In this document: in pieces, positions 34,945 through 44,408 of the stretch
How the letters are laid out: every line of letters begins with the position of its first letter
How positions within the stretch are numbered: position 1 is the first letter of the stretch
Origin: Trebonia sp963836195
Lineage (GTDB): Bacteria; Actinomycetota; Actinomycetes; Streptosporangiales; Streptosporangiaceae
DNA: 64,000 nucleotides
Direction: 5' to 3'
Assembly (NCBI GenBank): GCA_963836195.1
Contig: CAWIIX010000014.1
Location: forward strand, 1-64,000
The notes under the pieces: model-generated
Told to the model about the DNA's origin: nothing
The model's input: the letters and a program-made list of their open reading frames with translations, nothing else
Databases searched by the model: none
Translations under genes and position numbers: made by a program

Positions 34945-35661
34945 TTACTCCCAGCGGAAGAACCGCGCGGCCAGGCCCGCGCAGACGACGGTGCACAGGC
35001 CGAGCACGGCGAACGCGGCCGGGTGCGGCCAGCCGCCGTTCATGCTGTCGCCCAGCGCCTGGGTGGCCGCCCCGAGCGGGGTGAACTGCCCGATGTGCCT
35101 GGCCGAGGCCGACATCTGCGGGGTCCACAGCCCGGCGAAGTACATCAGCGGGAAGAACAGCACCGTCGCGGCCGCCCCGGCCGACCGCGCGGTCGGCGCG
35201 AGCGCGCCGATCAGCAGCCCGATCGCCACCATGGCGGCGGCCGACAGCACCACCACCAGGGCGAATCCCCACGGCTGGCGCGGCAGCGGCACGCCGAAGC
35301 CGAGCCGCCCCACCGCCAGCACGCCGATCGTCGCGATGAGGATGACGCCCAGGCTGACGATCAGCTGCGCGCCGATCACCCGGACCGGCCCGGCCGGGGT
35401 GGTCGCCAGCCGCCGCAGGATCCGCCCCTGCCGGTACCCCGCGATCTGCACCGGGATCCCCTGGACGCCGAACGCGACGCTGATGAAGGCGATCACGATC
35501 GGCTCGTAGATCGCCACCAGCAACACCCCGTCGATCTTGGACGCGGACAGCCCCATGACGGTCAGCAGCACCATCGGGAACGCCACCCCCCAGAAGAACG
35601 CGAGCGGCTCGCGCAGCAGCAGCCGCGCCTCGGTCAGCGTGAGCATCCTGAGCATCTTCAT
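34945..35661 (-). CDS. ABC-2 type transporter permease
   Basis: A 238-residue membrane protein with six helices (LAFFWGVAFPMVLLTVMGLS, PIVIAFISVAFGVQGIPVQI, LIVSLGVILIATIGVLAVGR, ALVVVLSAAAMVAIGLLIGA, ATVLFFPLMYFAGLWTP, VLGLCTVVCAGLAARFF). YRQGRILRRLATTPAGPVRV is the conserved cytoplasmic stretch of drug-export ABC-2 permeases. ATG 35661 lies behind GGAGG 7 bases away. It pairs with the ATPase just upstream. Confidence 0.9.
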   Translation of the reverse strand: MKMLRMLTLTEARLLLREPLAFFWGVAFPMVLLTVMGLSASKIDGVLLVAIYEPIVIAFISVAFGVQGIPVQIAGYRQGRILRRLATTPAGPVRVIGAQLIVSLGVILIATIGVLAVGRLGFGVPLPRQPWGFALVVVLSAAAMVAIGLLIGALAPTARSAGAAATVLFFPLMYFAGLWTPQMSASARHIGQFTPLGAATQALGDSMNGGWPHPAAFAVLGLCTVVCAGLAARFFRWE

Positions 35662-35699
35662 CGCGATCCTCCGGTCTGGTCAGCGCCACGAAGGCGTCT

Positions 35700-36383
35700 T
35701 CAAGGGTGGGCCGCGCCGAGCGCGGCCGGGGTGTCGAGCGCGACGATCCGGCCGTCGTGCATGATCGCGACGCGGTCGCACAGCCGTTCGGCCTCGATCA
35801 TCAGGTGGGTGATGAGCATGATCGTGACCCCGGTGTTCCTGATGTCGTCGATCAGCTGCCAGCTGTCCCGCCGGGCGACCGGGTCGAGCCCGGTCGTGAG
35901 CTCGTCGAGGATGGCGACCCGGGGCCGCCCGATGAGCGCCAGCGCGATCGAAAGCCGCTGCTTCTGCCCGCCCGACAGCCGCCGGTACCTGGTGTTCCGC
36001 TTCTCGGTCAGGTCCAGCATCGCCAGCAGCCGCTCGATGTCGGCCGGGTGCCGGTAGAAGGACGCGTACAGCCGCATGGCCTCGGCCACGGTCAGCTTGT
36101 CCTGCAGCTGGCTCTCCTGCAGCTGGACGCCGAGCAGCTGGCGCAGCTCGGCCCGGTCGCGGCGCGGGTCGAGGCCCGCGACCCGGATCCGCCCCAGGTC
36201 CGGCGCGCGCAGCCCGGCCAGGCAGTCCACCGTGGTCGACTTGCCCGCGCCGTTGCGGCCAAGCAGGCCGAAGATCTCGCCCTCGGCCACCGTGAAGCTC
36301 ACGTCGTCGACCGCGGTCTTGCGGCCGTAGCGCTTGCTCAGCCGCTCCACCTCGATCGCCGCACTACATCCGTTTATCGTCAT
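35700..36383 (-). CDS. ABC transporter ATP-binding protein (drug-export type), end probably frameshifted
   Basis: About 227 residues. Walker A is LLGRNGAGKSTTVDCLAGL, the Q-loop VQLQESQLQDKLT, the signature RRLSGGQKQRLSIALAL, Walker B VAILDELTTGLDP and the H-loop ITHLMIEAE. The Glu after Walker B's Asp is kept. The frame stops at TGA 35700 after ALGAAHP, but the usual end of this family, PTLEDAFVALT, is readable in the next frame just downstream (about 35675-35705), so a +1 shift has clipped the tail. It is probably controlled by the kinase/regulator pair divergent at 36512. Confidence 0.85.
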   Translation of the reverse strand: MTINGCSAAIEVERLSKRYGRKTAVDDVSFTVAEGEIFGLLGRNGAGKSTTVDCLAGLRAPDLGRIRVAGLDPRRDRAELRQLLGVQLQESQLQDKLTVAEAMRLYASFYRHPADIERLLAMLDLTEKRNTRYRRLSGGQKQRLSIALALIGRPRVAILDELTTGLDPVARRDSWQLIDDIRNTGVTIMLITHLMIEAERLCDRVAIMHDGRIVALDTPAALGAAHP

Positions 36384-36511
36384 GCCCGCAGCTTCGCCCG
36401 GCGGCCCGCAGCGCGGCATCGGCCGCCCGGCCCCGCCCGCCGCGACTTGAGCCGGCCCGTCATCGACTTTGGTCGGTGTCGCCGCAGGCGGGCTGGCCCT
36501 AGCCTGGGCAG

Positions 36512-37835
36512 GTGAGCGAATCGCCCGGGCTGCCGACGACCGTCTCCGTGCTGACGGGGATCGGCGCGCTGACCGCCGCGACGCTGTGGGGGCAGGCGTC
36601 CGGTGACATCTCGTCGGCGCTGCTGACCCTCGACATCGCGGCCGGGCTGGCCTCCCTGGCGCTGCTGCCGGTGCTGCTGCGCTGGCCGGTCCCGGGCGCG
36701 CTGGTGCTGGCGGTGCTGGCGGCGCTGTCGCCCGCGGCCACCCCCGCCTCGACCTACGCGACCCTGCACGTGTCGCTGCGCCGGCGCTTTCCGGTGGCCG
36801 TCGCGGTGGCGGGCGCGGGCGTGGTGGGCCTGCTGATCCGCGGCCTCTGGCGGCCGATCAGCTCGCTGTCCTCGCTCTGGTATGTGGTGCTGGTGCTGGT
36901 GGCGGAGGCCGCCCTGGTCGGCTGGGGCGAGCTCTCGCGGGCCCGGCAGGCGCTGCTCGAATCGCTCCGCGAGCAGGCCCGCCGGGCCGAGGCCGAGCAG
37001 GCCAGCCGGGTCGCCGAGGCGCGCGCGGCCGAGCGCGCGAGCATCGCCCGCGAGATGCACGACGTCCTCGCCCACCGGCTCTCGCTGCTCGCCACCTACG
37101 CCGGGGCGCTCGAGTACCGCCCGGACGCCCCGCCCGAGCAGCTCGCCCGCGCCGCCGGGGTCGTCCGCGCGGGCGTCCACCAGGCGCTCGACGAGCTGCG
37201 CGAGGTGATCGGCGTGCTCCGCGACGACGACCCGGCGGCGGTGGCGCGCCCGCAACCGGGTCTTTCCGACCTCAACGGGCTGGTCGAGGAGACCCGCGAC
37301 GCGGGCACGCCGGTCGACCTGATCGACCGGATATCCCGGCCCGGGGAGCTGCCGGACGCCCTCGGCCGGACCGCCTACCGGATCGTGCAGGAGGGCCTGA
37401 CCAACGCCCGCAAGCACGCGCCCGGCCGTCCGGCCCGGCTGCTGCTCGACGGCCGCCCCGGCGACCGCCTGCTGGTGGAGCTGACCAACCCGGTCGGCCC
37501 CGCCAACCCGGTCGGCCCCGCCCCGGTCGGGCCCGCCAAGCCCGGCCGAAGCCGCCAGCCAGGCCGGGCCGTCGCTCAACGGCAGCGGCACCGGCACCGG
37601 CCTGATCGGCCTGACCGAGCGGGTGCGGCTGGCCGGCGGCGAAATCGACCACGGGGTCGCCCCGGATGGGGAGTTCCTCCTCCGCGCACTGCTTCCCTGG
37701 CCGGCGACCCAGGCCACCTCCGCCACCCCGGTCACCCTGACCGCCCCTGCCACCCCGACCGCCCCGGTCTGCCCGACCGCCCCGGTCTGCCCGCCCGAGC
37801 CGACCGAGCCGCCCGAGCCAACGGAGCCGGCATGA
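36512..37835 (+). CDS. NarL-type sensor histidine kinase, one frameshift
   Basis: About 440 residues: four or five membrane helices, a coiled-coil linker (LREQARRAEAEQASRVAEAR), HisKA_3 box ERASIAREMHDVLAHRLSLL, and ATPase motifs YRIVQEGLTNARKHAPG and TGLIGLTERVRLAGGEID. The last lies in another frame after a +1 shift between 37520 and 37560; the sequence there is a CCGGTCGGCCCCGCC-type tandem, an easy place for an indel. The protein ends in a Pro/Thr/Cys-rich tail (TAPVCPTAPVCPPEPTEP). Its TGA at 37833-37835 overlaps the ATG of the regulator. Read without the shift it would be a 664-residue kinase-regulator fusion, which I reject. Confidence 0.82.
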
Positions 37836-38506
37836 CCGCCGAGACCGGCGGCCCGGCCCGCCGCATCCGCGTGCTCCTGGTCGACGACGACGCGCTGGTT
37901 CGGGCCGGGCTCACGATGATGCTCGACGGCGCGCACGGGATCGAGGTCGTCGGCGAGGCCGCCGACGGCGGCGAGGTGCCCGCCGCGGTCGACGCCGGCG
38001 CGCCCGACGTCGTGCTGATGGACCTGCGGATGCCGCGCACCGACGGGATCACCGCCACCCGGCGCCTCCGCGCCCGGCCCCATCCCCCCGAGGTCATCGT
38101 GCTGACCACCTTCGGCGCGGACGAGAACGTGCTCGGCGGGCTGCGGGCGGGCGCCAGCGGCTTCCTGCTCAAGGACTCGCCGCCGGCCCAGATCGTCGAG
38201 GCGATCCGCCGGGTCGCGGACGGCGAGCCGATCCTCTCCCCGGCGATCACCCGCCGCCTGATGGACCGGGCGGTGGCCGAGTCCGGCGCGATGGCCCGCG
38301 CCCAGGCGGCGTTCGCGGACCTGACCCCGCGCGAGCGCGAGGTCGTGCTCGGCGTCGCCCGCGGCGAGACCAACGCCGAGATCGCCGTCCGGCTGTTCAT
38401 GAGCGTCGCCACCGTGAAGGCGCACATCACCCACATCCTGACCAAGCTCGGCGCCACCAACCGGACCCAGATCGCCCTGCTCGCCCACGACGCCGGCCTG
38501 GTCTGA
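37832..38506 (+). CDS. NarL/LuxR-family response regulator
   Basis: A 224-residue regulator starting at ATG 37832, overlapping the kinase stop by 4 bases. The receiver reads RVLLVDDDALVRAGLTMMLD with phospho-Asp in DVVLMDLRMPRTDGITA and Lys in GFLLKDSPPAQIV. The DNA-binding domain is LTPREREVVLGVARGETNAE and VRLFMSVATVKAHITHILTK. It is 130 bases from, and divergent to, the ABC exporter at 34945-36383, its likely target. Confidence 0.92.
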   Translation: MTAETGGPARRIRVLLVDDDALVRAGLTMMLDGAHGIEVVGEAADGGEVPAAVDAGAPDVVLMDLRMPRTDGITATRRLRARPHPPEVIVLTTFGADENVLGGLRAGASGFLLKDSPPAQIVEAIRRVADGEPILSPAITRRLMDRAVAESGAMARAQAAFADLTPREREVVLGVARGETNAEIAVRLFMSVATVKAHITHILTKLGATNRTQIALLAHDAGLV

Positions 38507-38518
38507 GCCGAGCCGGGT

Positions 38519-38987
38519 ATGCCAGCACCCGTGACCCGGTCCCGCTTCGTCGTCCAGCTGCACGACGCGACCACGCTCCACTTCGACCTCCGGCTGCAGC
38601 TCGGCGACGTGCTCCGCTCGTGGGCGGTGCCGAAGGGTCCGTCGCTCGACCCCAGGACCCGCCGGCTGGCCGTCCCGGTGGACGACCACGACCTGGACGC
38701 GGGCGACTTCGAGGGCGTGCACGAGGGCAGCCGCCGCGGCAGCGGCGCGGTGATCATCTGGGACGAGGGCGCGGCCGAGATCGTCACCGACGAGCCCGGC
38801 CACATGTCCTTCATCCTGCACGGCAGCAAGCTGCGCGGCGGCTTCGCGCTGACCAGGACCGGCGAGCGCCGCTGGATCCTGGTCAAGGCCCGCGACGAGG
38901 AGCGCCCGGGCAGGCTCGGACATCGTGGCCGAGTCCCCGGCCAGCGTCCGCAGCGGCAAGACCTGGCAGGAAGTGGCCGCACAGTAG
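38519..38987 (+). CDS. Stand-alone LigD-type 3'-phosphoesterase domain protein, one frameshift
   Basis: About 155 residues, with RFVVQLHDATTLHFDLRLQL at the start, VLRSWAVPKGPSLDPRTRRL, AVPVDDHDLDAGDFEGVHEG, SGAVIIWDEG and MSFILHGSKLRGGFALTRTG. These are the motifs of the phosphoesterase module of bacterial DNA ligase D, which trims 3' ends in non-homologous end joining; the two His and the Asp that bind the metal are present. The frame shifts by +1 near 38912 and the natural end SVRSGKTWQEVAAQ is in the next frame to TAG 38987. No ligase, polymerase or Ku gene is near. Confidence 0.85.
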
Positions 38988-39041
38988 CCAGCCGACGGGG
39001 GCTTCAGGTGGCTTAACTGAAGCCGAGCCGAGTCGGCCCGG

Positions 39042-41819
39042 TCAGCGGCCGAGCGCCCCGGGCAGCTCGGCCCTGGAGGTGATCCCGAGTTTGGGAAACA
39101 CCCGGTACAGGTGCGAGCTGACCGTGCGGTGGGACAGGTAGAGCCGCTGGCCGATCTCGCGGTTGCTCATGCCGTCGGCCGCCAGCTGGACGATCTGCAG
39201 CTCCTGGGGGGTGAGCTGATCGCGTGCCTGGGGTGTCCGCGGGCGGCTGCTCTCCCCGGTCGCCCGCAGCTGCTGGCGCGCCCGCTCGGACCATGGGACC
39301 AGCCCGAGGGCGTCGAAGGTCTCCCTGGCGGCGCGTAGCGGCGCCCGCGACGCCGCGTTCTGCCGGTGCTGATGCAGCCATTCCCCGTGCGCGAGCTGCA
39401 CCCTGGCCCGCTGGAAGGGCCACATCCCGGACCGCAGCGCGGCGTCGAACAGCCCCGGCGCCGAGGCGTCGTCGGCGAGCAGCGCGCGAGCGTAGCGCAG
39501 GCCGGACTCGAGCGACGGCGACGCGGTCTGCTGCCCGGCCGTCTCCATCTCCCGCAGAAACCCGCCGATGCTGGCGACCTCGCCGGCGCGCAGAGCGGCC
39601 TCGGCGAGATCGCCCACCGTGTAGCACCTGACCCCGTAGTGATAAGCGGGGTCGACCGGGTCATGGATGCGACGCAGGTGCGCCAGGGCGTCCGCCGGGC
39701 GTCCGGCGCCGAGCGCGGCCAGGCCGCGGGCGAGTTGCGTCGCCGCGAGCACGGCGCTCGCGCCGATCGGCAGGCTGATCTCCTCGGCGCGGGCGGCCAG
39801 CGCTCCGGCGGCTTCCTCCTCGCCGCGCAGCGCCGCCAGCAGCGCCTGCACCGCGTCGGCGGTCGCCATGATCAGCGGCTGCCTGGTCTCCTGGGCCAGC
39901 CGGGCTGCCTCCGCCGCGGCCGGGATCGCCGCGCCCAGATCGGCCAGCTGCGCGGCGCTCCAGGCCTGCAGCGCCAGCGCCCGGGCGAGCAGGCCCAGCC
40001 GGCCCTGGGCGCGCAGGCTTGCCGCCGAGAGCGCGAGGAACCGGGAGGCCAGGTCGAAGGCCCCGACCGCCATCGCCGCGGTGCCGGCCAGCCGGGTTGC
40101 GCCAGCGTCGGACTCGATGTCCGGCCCCAGCTCGTACAGGCGCTGTACCACCGTCGCGCCTCTTTCAGTGGGCGTGGCAAGGGCCAGGACGACGAGCAGC
40201 CGCGGGTCGTCCTCCGCGACCTTCAGCCCCTCGGCGGTCGCGGCCACGTCGTCGCGCGTCGCCGCGCCCGGATCGGCCCACCAGCATCGCAGGGCCGCGC
40301 CGTACAGCAGCTTGAGGGCAAGATCGGTATCGCCGTCGGCGGCGGCACGGTCGGCGCTGACCGCCAGCGAGCGCGCCCTCGAGGTCTCGCCCGGGATGCC
40401 GTCGGCGAAGCTGTCCCTGATCCACGTCACCCGGGCCTGCTCCCGCGCGGTCAGGTCGCCCGGCCCCGCCTCCGCCAGCAGATCCTGGACGAGTTCCGGC
40501 CGCCCGAGCTCGAATCCAAGCTCGGCCGCCCGGAGCAGCCGCCCGGCCCGTCGCCGGCTGTCGCCCAGCGTGGCCGCGCGCCGCAGCGCCGACGCGGCGA
40601 CGCTGGACGCGCCGCGCCGCTGGGCCTGCAGCGCCGTCGCCTCGAGTTCGTCGGCCACCGCCTCGTCCGGTCCGATGATCGCGGCCGCCCGGTGCCACAC
40701 GGCGCGTTCCGGCTGGCGGGCCAGGGCGCCGGCCAGGGCGGCGTGCGCCGCCTGGCGCTGCGACACGCTCGCCTGCTGGCGGATCGCGGTGCGCATCAGC
40801 GGGTGCCGGAACCGAAGCTGCGTTTCATCGATCGCCACCAGCTGCGCGGAGATGGCCGGGACGAGCACGTCGACCGCGAGCGCGAGGGCAACAGGCGGTG
40901 ACGGGGCAGCGGCCTGGTCAACGGCCGGGTCAGCAAGCACGGCCCCCGCGGCCAGCACCTCGCTGACCAGTGGGCCGTCATTCAACGCGGCCACCAGCAG
41001 CGCGGTTCGCGTCAGGACGGGCAGCTCCAACGCCCGGGCCGCGAACGCCTGCTCCAGGCGCGTCGTCAGCGGCAGCCATCCGGCATCCCTGACATCCCCG
41101 GCGTCCTCGCCGCCGAGCCGCCCATGCGCGATCGGCAGTTCCACGAGCGCGAGCGGGTTTCCCGCCGCCTCCCGCAGGAAACGCTCGCGCACGCCCGCCG
41201 GCAGCCCGGGGGAGCGGGAGTCAAGCAGTGCCGCCGCCGTCGGCGGGTCCAGCGCGCCCAGGGCCACCGACGGCAGCCCGGCCTCGCGCAGCGGGGTCTC
41301 ATAGCCGTCGCGGATGGCCGCGACCAGCAGGACCGGCTCGAACTCGAGCCTCCGGGCGACGAACGTCAGCGCATCCCTGGTGGCCTGGTCGAGCCAGTGG
41401 GCGTCGTCCGCGACAACCAGGACCGGAGCTCGCGCGGCGGCCTCAGCCATCAGGTCAAGGGCGGCGAGGGCGGTCAGGAACGGGTCGGGGACCGCCGCAT
41501 CGGTCATGCCGAACGCCGCCAGCACCGCGTCCCGCTGGGGTGCCCCCAGCGCGTCCACCCGGCCGAGCAGGGGCTGCAGCAGGCTGTGCAACCCGGCGAA
41601 CGGCAGGACCGCCTCCGACTGCACCCCGGTGACCTTGAGGACCAGCATTCCGCGCTCGCGCGCGCCACGGGCGGCCTCGCCGAGCAGCGCCGACTTGCCG
41701 ATGCCGGGCCCGCCGCTCACCACCAGCGCGCCGCCCTGATCGGTGACCCGGTCAAGCAGCCCGCCGAGCAGCCGGACTTCGGATTCGCGCCCGAGCAATG
41801 TGGGAATGGCGTCATCCAT
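39042..41819 (-). CDS. Large LuxR-family ATPase transcriptional regulator (LAL type)
   Basis: A 925-residue regulator. The N-terminus begins LLGRESEVRLLGGLLDRVTD, Walker A is SGGPGIGKSALLGEA near residue 37 and Walker B VLVVADDAHWLDQATRD near 140. A helical, TPR-like middle of roughly 600 residues follows, and the C-terminal LuxR helix-turn-helix is LTPQELQIVQLAADGMSNRE and GQRLYLSHRTVSSHLYRVFP. Proteins of this plan activate catabolic or antibiotic genes when ATP and an inducer bind. It is divergent, with 166 bases between, from the hydrolase-SDR operon at 41986, its most likely target. The frame is intact over 2.8 kb, which is notable given the many interrupted genes around it. Confidence 0.93.
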   Translation of the reverse strand: MDDAIPTLLGRESEVRLLGGLLDRVTDQGGALVVSGGPGIGKSALLGEAARGARERGMLVLKVTGVQSEAVLPFAGLHSLLQPLLGRVDALGAPQRDAVLAAFGMTDAAVPDPFLTALAALDLMAEAAARAPVLVVADDAHWLDQATRDALTFVARRLEFEPVLLVAAIRDGYETPLREAGLPSVALGALDPPTAAALLDSRSPGLPAGVRERFLREAAGNPLALVELPIAHGRLGGEDAGDVRDAGWLPLTTRLEQAFAARALELPVLTRTALLVAALNDGPLVSEVLAAGAVLADPAVDQAAAPSPPVALALAVDVLVPAISAQLVAIDETQLRFRHPLMRTAIRQQASVSQRQAAHAALAGALARQPERAVWHRAAAIIGPDEAVADELEATALQAQRRGASSVAASALRRAATLGDSRRRAGRLLRAAELGFELGRPELVQDLLAEAGPGDLTAREQARVTWIRDSFADGIPGETSRARSLAVSADRAAADGDTDLALKLLYGAALRCWWADPGAATRDDVAATAEGLKVAEDDPRLLVVLALATPTERGATVVQRLYELGPDIESDAGATRLAGTAAMAVGAFDLASRFLALSAASLRAQGRLGLLARALALQAWSAAQLADLGAAIPAAAEAARLAQETRQPLIMATADAVQALLAALRGEEEAAGALAARAEEISLPIGASAVLAATQLARGLAALGAGRPADALAHLRRIHDPVDPAYHYGVRCYTVGDLAEAALRAGEVASIGGFLREMETAGQQTASPSLESGLRYARALLADDASAPGLFDAALRSGMWPFQRARVQLAHGEWLHQHRQNAASRAPLRAARETFDALGLVPWSERARQQLRATGESSRPRTPQARDQLTPQELQIVQLAADGMSNREIGQRLYLSHRTVSSHLYRVFPKLGITSRAELPGALGR

Positions 41820-41985
41820 TCGAAGTAACCCCGAGGGCCATCGTCACACGCCCGGCCCGTCCGGGTCCAGCCGGGCCGGGCGCCCAAGGACAGTCACGTG
41901 ACCCAAGCGAGCCGGCTCCTCGCCCGCTTACGTTCGCCTGGTACTGCCCGCGCGCCCGCGCCCGCCAGCTCGAAGGGAACCCACA

Positions 41986-42861
41986 ATGTCGACCGCACCG
42001 CAGACCACGACGATCACCGAACACGAAGCCGGTCAGGTGAATCACGCGAACACCACCGGCCTCACCCCCGTCGTCTTCGTGCACGGCCTCTTTCTGCTGC
42101 CCGCGAGCTGGGACCGCTGGGCGGCGCTGTTCGAGGAGGCCGGCTACGCGGCGCTGACACCCGGCTGGCCCGACGATCCCGACACCCCCGAGCAGGCCAG
42201 GGAGCATCCCGAGGTGCTCGCGGGCAAGTCGATCGGCCAGGTCGCCGACCACGTCGCCGCGATCATCGGCGGCCTGGCCAAGCGTCCGGCCGTCATCGGT
42301 CACTCCTTCGGCGGGCTGCTCGCGCAGATCCTGGCCGGACGCGGCCTGGCCGCAGTGACCGTGGCGATCGACCCGGCGCCGTTCCGCGGCGTGCTGCCGC
42401 TGCCGTTCTCCGCGCTCCGGGTCGCCTCGGCCGCGCTCGACAACCCGGCCAACCGGCACCGCGCCGTGCCGCTCACCTTCGACCAGTTCCGCTACGCCTT
42501 CGCCAACGCGGTCGGCGAGGACGAGGCCAAGCGGCTGTACGAGACCTTCGCGGTGCCGGCCCCCGGGCTGCCCCTGTTCCAGGCCGCGGTCGCCAACTTC
42601 AACCCGTGGACCGAGGCGAAGGTGGACACCGAGAACCCGCGCCGCGGCCCGATGCTGTTCATCGGCGGCGGCAGCGACCACACCGTGCCCTGGTCGATCA
42701 CGCACGCCTCCTACAAGGAGCAGCAGCACAACGCCGACGTGACCGAGATAACCAAGATCGAGGGCCGGGGACACGCGCTGACCATCGACGACGGCTGGCG
42801 CGAGGTGGCGGAGACCGCGCTCGCCTTCGTCCGGCGCTTCAGCCCGCCCGAGTCGGCCTGA
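41986..42861 (+). CDS. Alpha/beta-fold hydrolase
   Basis: A 291-residue hydrolase. HGLFLLPASWDRWAALFEEA carries the oxyanion HG motif, the nucleophile elbow is VIGHSFGGLLAQ with Ser in G-H-S-F-G, the acid is probably in GGGSDHTVPW, and the His is in EGRGHALTIDDGW. ATG 41986 has GAAGG 8-10 bases upstream. It is followed after 4 bases by an SDR gene, and is divergent from the large LuxR regulator. The substrate, an ester or similar, is unknown. Confidence 0.9.
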   Translation: MSTAPQTTTITEHEAGQVNHANTTGLTPVVFVHGLFLLPASWDRWAALFEEAGYAALTPGWPDDPDTPEQAREHPEVLAGKSIGQVADHVAAIIGGLAKRPAVIGHSFGGLLAQILAGRGLAAVTVAIDPAPFRGVLPLPFSALRVASAALDNPANRHRAVPLTFDQFRYAFANAVGEDEAKRLYETFAVPAPGLPLFQAAVANFNPWTEAKVDTENPRRGPMLFIGGGSDHTVPWSITHASYKEQQHNADVTEITKIEGRGHALTIDDGWREVAETALAFVRRFSPPESA

Positions 42862-42865
42862 GCCG

Positions 42866-43654
42866 ATGGACCTCAACCTCGCGGGCAAGGTCGCGGTTGT
42901 CACCGGAGCGGGCAAGGGCATCGGGCTCGCCGTCACCAGGACTCTGGCCGAGGAGGGCGCGCACGTCGTGGCGGGCTCTCGCACGACCGAGAGCCTCGAC
43001 GGCCTCAAGGGCGTCAGCCCGGTCGCGATCGACCTGTCCACCCCGGACGGGCCCGCCCAGCTGATCAGGCGCGCGACCCACGAGCACGGCCACATCGACG
43101 TGCTCGTCAACAACGTCGGCGCGGTCCGCATGCGCACCGGGGGCTTCCTCGGCACCAGCGACGACGACTTCGCCTGGGCGATGGAGCTGAACTTCTTCAT
43201 CGCGCTGCGGGCCAGCCGTGCCGCCCTGACCGAGATGGTCAAGCAGGGCTCCGGAGCCATCGTCAACGTCGCCTCGGTCAATGCGTTTTTCCAGCCCGAC
43301 GCCGCCACCATCGACTACGGCGCCGCCAAGGCCGCCCTGGTCAACCTGACCAAGACCCTGTCCCAGGAGTTCGGCCCGCACGGCATCCGCGTCAACGCGG
43401 TCTCGCCGGGCCCGGTCGCGACCGACCTGTGGCTGGGCGAGCACGGCGTGGCCGAGACGGTGGCCAAGGCGACCGGCGTCGACGCGGAGACCGCCCGCCA
43501 GACGATCATCGCCGGCATCGGGGGGTTCGCCACCGGTCGCTTCACCACCCCGGAAGAGGTTGCCACGCTGATCGCTTTCCTGGCCTCCGACCGGGCCGGA
43601 AACATCACCGGCGTCAACTACCTCATCGACGGTGGCCTGATCAAGACAACCTAA
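42866..43654 (+). CDS. SDR-family oxidoreductase
   Basis: A 262-residue classical SDR. VAVVTGAGKGIGLAVTRTLA binds the cofactor, VLVNNVGAVRM contains the NNxG turn, the catalytic Ser is in NVASVNAFF, and IDYGAAKAALVNLTKTLSQE gives the Tyr and Lys. The end is NITGVNYLIDGGLIKT. It starts 4 bases after the hydrolase stop, so both are in one operon. It is frequently annotated as a 3-oxoacyl reductase in similar contexts, but the substrate is not shown by sequence. Confidence 0.92.
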   Translation: MDLNLAGKVAVVTGAGKGIGLAVTRTLAEEGAHVVAGSRTTESLDGLKGVSPVAIDLSTPDGPAQLIRRATHEHGHIDVLVNNVGAVRMRTGGFLGTSDDDFAWAMELNFFIALRASRAALTEMVKQGSGAIVNVASVNAFFQPDAATIDYGAAKAALVNLTKTLSQEFGPHGIRVNAVSPGPVATDLWLGEHGVAETVAKATGVDAETARQTIIAGIGGFATGRFTTPEEVATLIAFLASDRAGNITGVNYLIDGGLIKTT

Positions 43655-43671
43655 GGTCAAAATCCGTCGAT

Positions 43672-43692
43672 CGAACGGACCCTTGATGACTC
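43672..43692 (-). repeat. Dispersed intergenic motif, copy D
   Basis: On the minus strand, GAGTCATCAAGGGTCCGTTC then G, 18 bases after the SDR stop. It differs from copy C by two bases over this span, then the sequences part. Confidence 0.65.
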
Positions 43693-43775
43693 GCCTCCCC
43701 CCCATGGCCCGGGAACGCCGCCGGACGCGGCCCATCGGCCCGATGCCCGGGCACCGCGGCCCCTATGCTCGGGGG

Positions 43776-44408
43776 ATGACGCCCCAGGACCTGGTCGGGT
43801 CGGCCACCGCCCGGCAGCCGGTCCCGCTGGTGGCGGAGATCAGCCTGCTGACCGCGGTGCCGCAGCTCGAGCTGTGGGAGCTCTGGCAGCGGACCGGCCG
43901 CGACGACCCGCCGTTCTGGGCTTACCCCTGGGCCGGCGGCCAGGCGCTCGCGCGCTACCTGCTCGACCATCCGGGCATCGTGGCCGGCCGCCGGGTGCTC
44001 GACGTCGCCTCCGGCTCCGGTCTGGTCGCGATCGCCGCCGCGCGGGCGGGCGCGGCCAGCGTCGTGGCGGGCGACATCGACCCGCACGCGGTCGCTGCGA
44101 TCGCCATCAACGCCGCCGCGAACGGGGTCGCGGTCGATCCCCGCGCGTTCGACCTCGCCGCCGACGGGCCCGGCGACGCCGAGGTGGTCCTGGCGGGCGA
44201 CGTCTTCTACCAGCGGGAACTGGCCGAGCTGGCGCTCCGGTTCCTCCGCCTCGCGGCCGCCGCCGGCGCCGACGTCCTGGTCGCCGACCCCGGCCGCGCC
44301 TTTGTCCCGGCCGACTCGCTGACCGCCCTCGACCGCTACCAGGTCCCGGTCCTGACCGCGATCGAGGACGCCCCGGTCAAGTCCGTCACCATCTACCGCC
44401 TCAGCTGA
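43776..44408 (+). CDS. Class I SAM-dependent methyltransferase (ETFB-lysine/nicotinamide N-methyltransferase-like)
   Basis: A 210-residue enzyme. PPFWAYPWAGGQALARYLLD is a hallmark of this group, RVLDVASGSGLVAIAAARAG is the SAM-binding motif I, VVAGDIDPHAVAAIAINAAA motif II, and AEVVLAGDVFYQRELAEL the post-II region. Relatives methylate lysines of proteins such as the ETF beta subunit; others act on small amines. I start at ATG 43776, although longer in-frame starts exist. From 44409 to 44623 there is no gene. Confidence 0.85.
   Translation: MTPQDLVGSATARQPVPLVAEISLLTAVPQLELWELWQRTGRDDPPFWAYPWAGGQALARYLLDHPGIVAGRRVLDVASGSGLVAIAAARAGAASVVAGDIDPHAVAAIAINAAANGVAVDPRAFDLAADGPGDAEVVLAGDVFYQRELAELALRFLRLAAAAGADVLVADPGRAFVPADSLTALDRYQVPVLTAIEDAPVKSVTIYRLS

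Noticed and set aside
36512..38506. A 664-residue kinase-response-regulator fusion
   Set aside because: After about 37550 the frame stops looking like a kinase, while the next frame gives the missing ATPase motifs and ends in an ATGA overlap with the regulator. Two coupled genes explain it better.
36380..38959. An 859-codon minus-strand frame under the kinase-regulator pair
   Set aside because: Composition is that of an antisense shadow, and the plus strand carries receiver, HTH and HisKA motifs in order.
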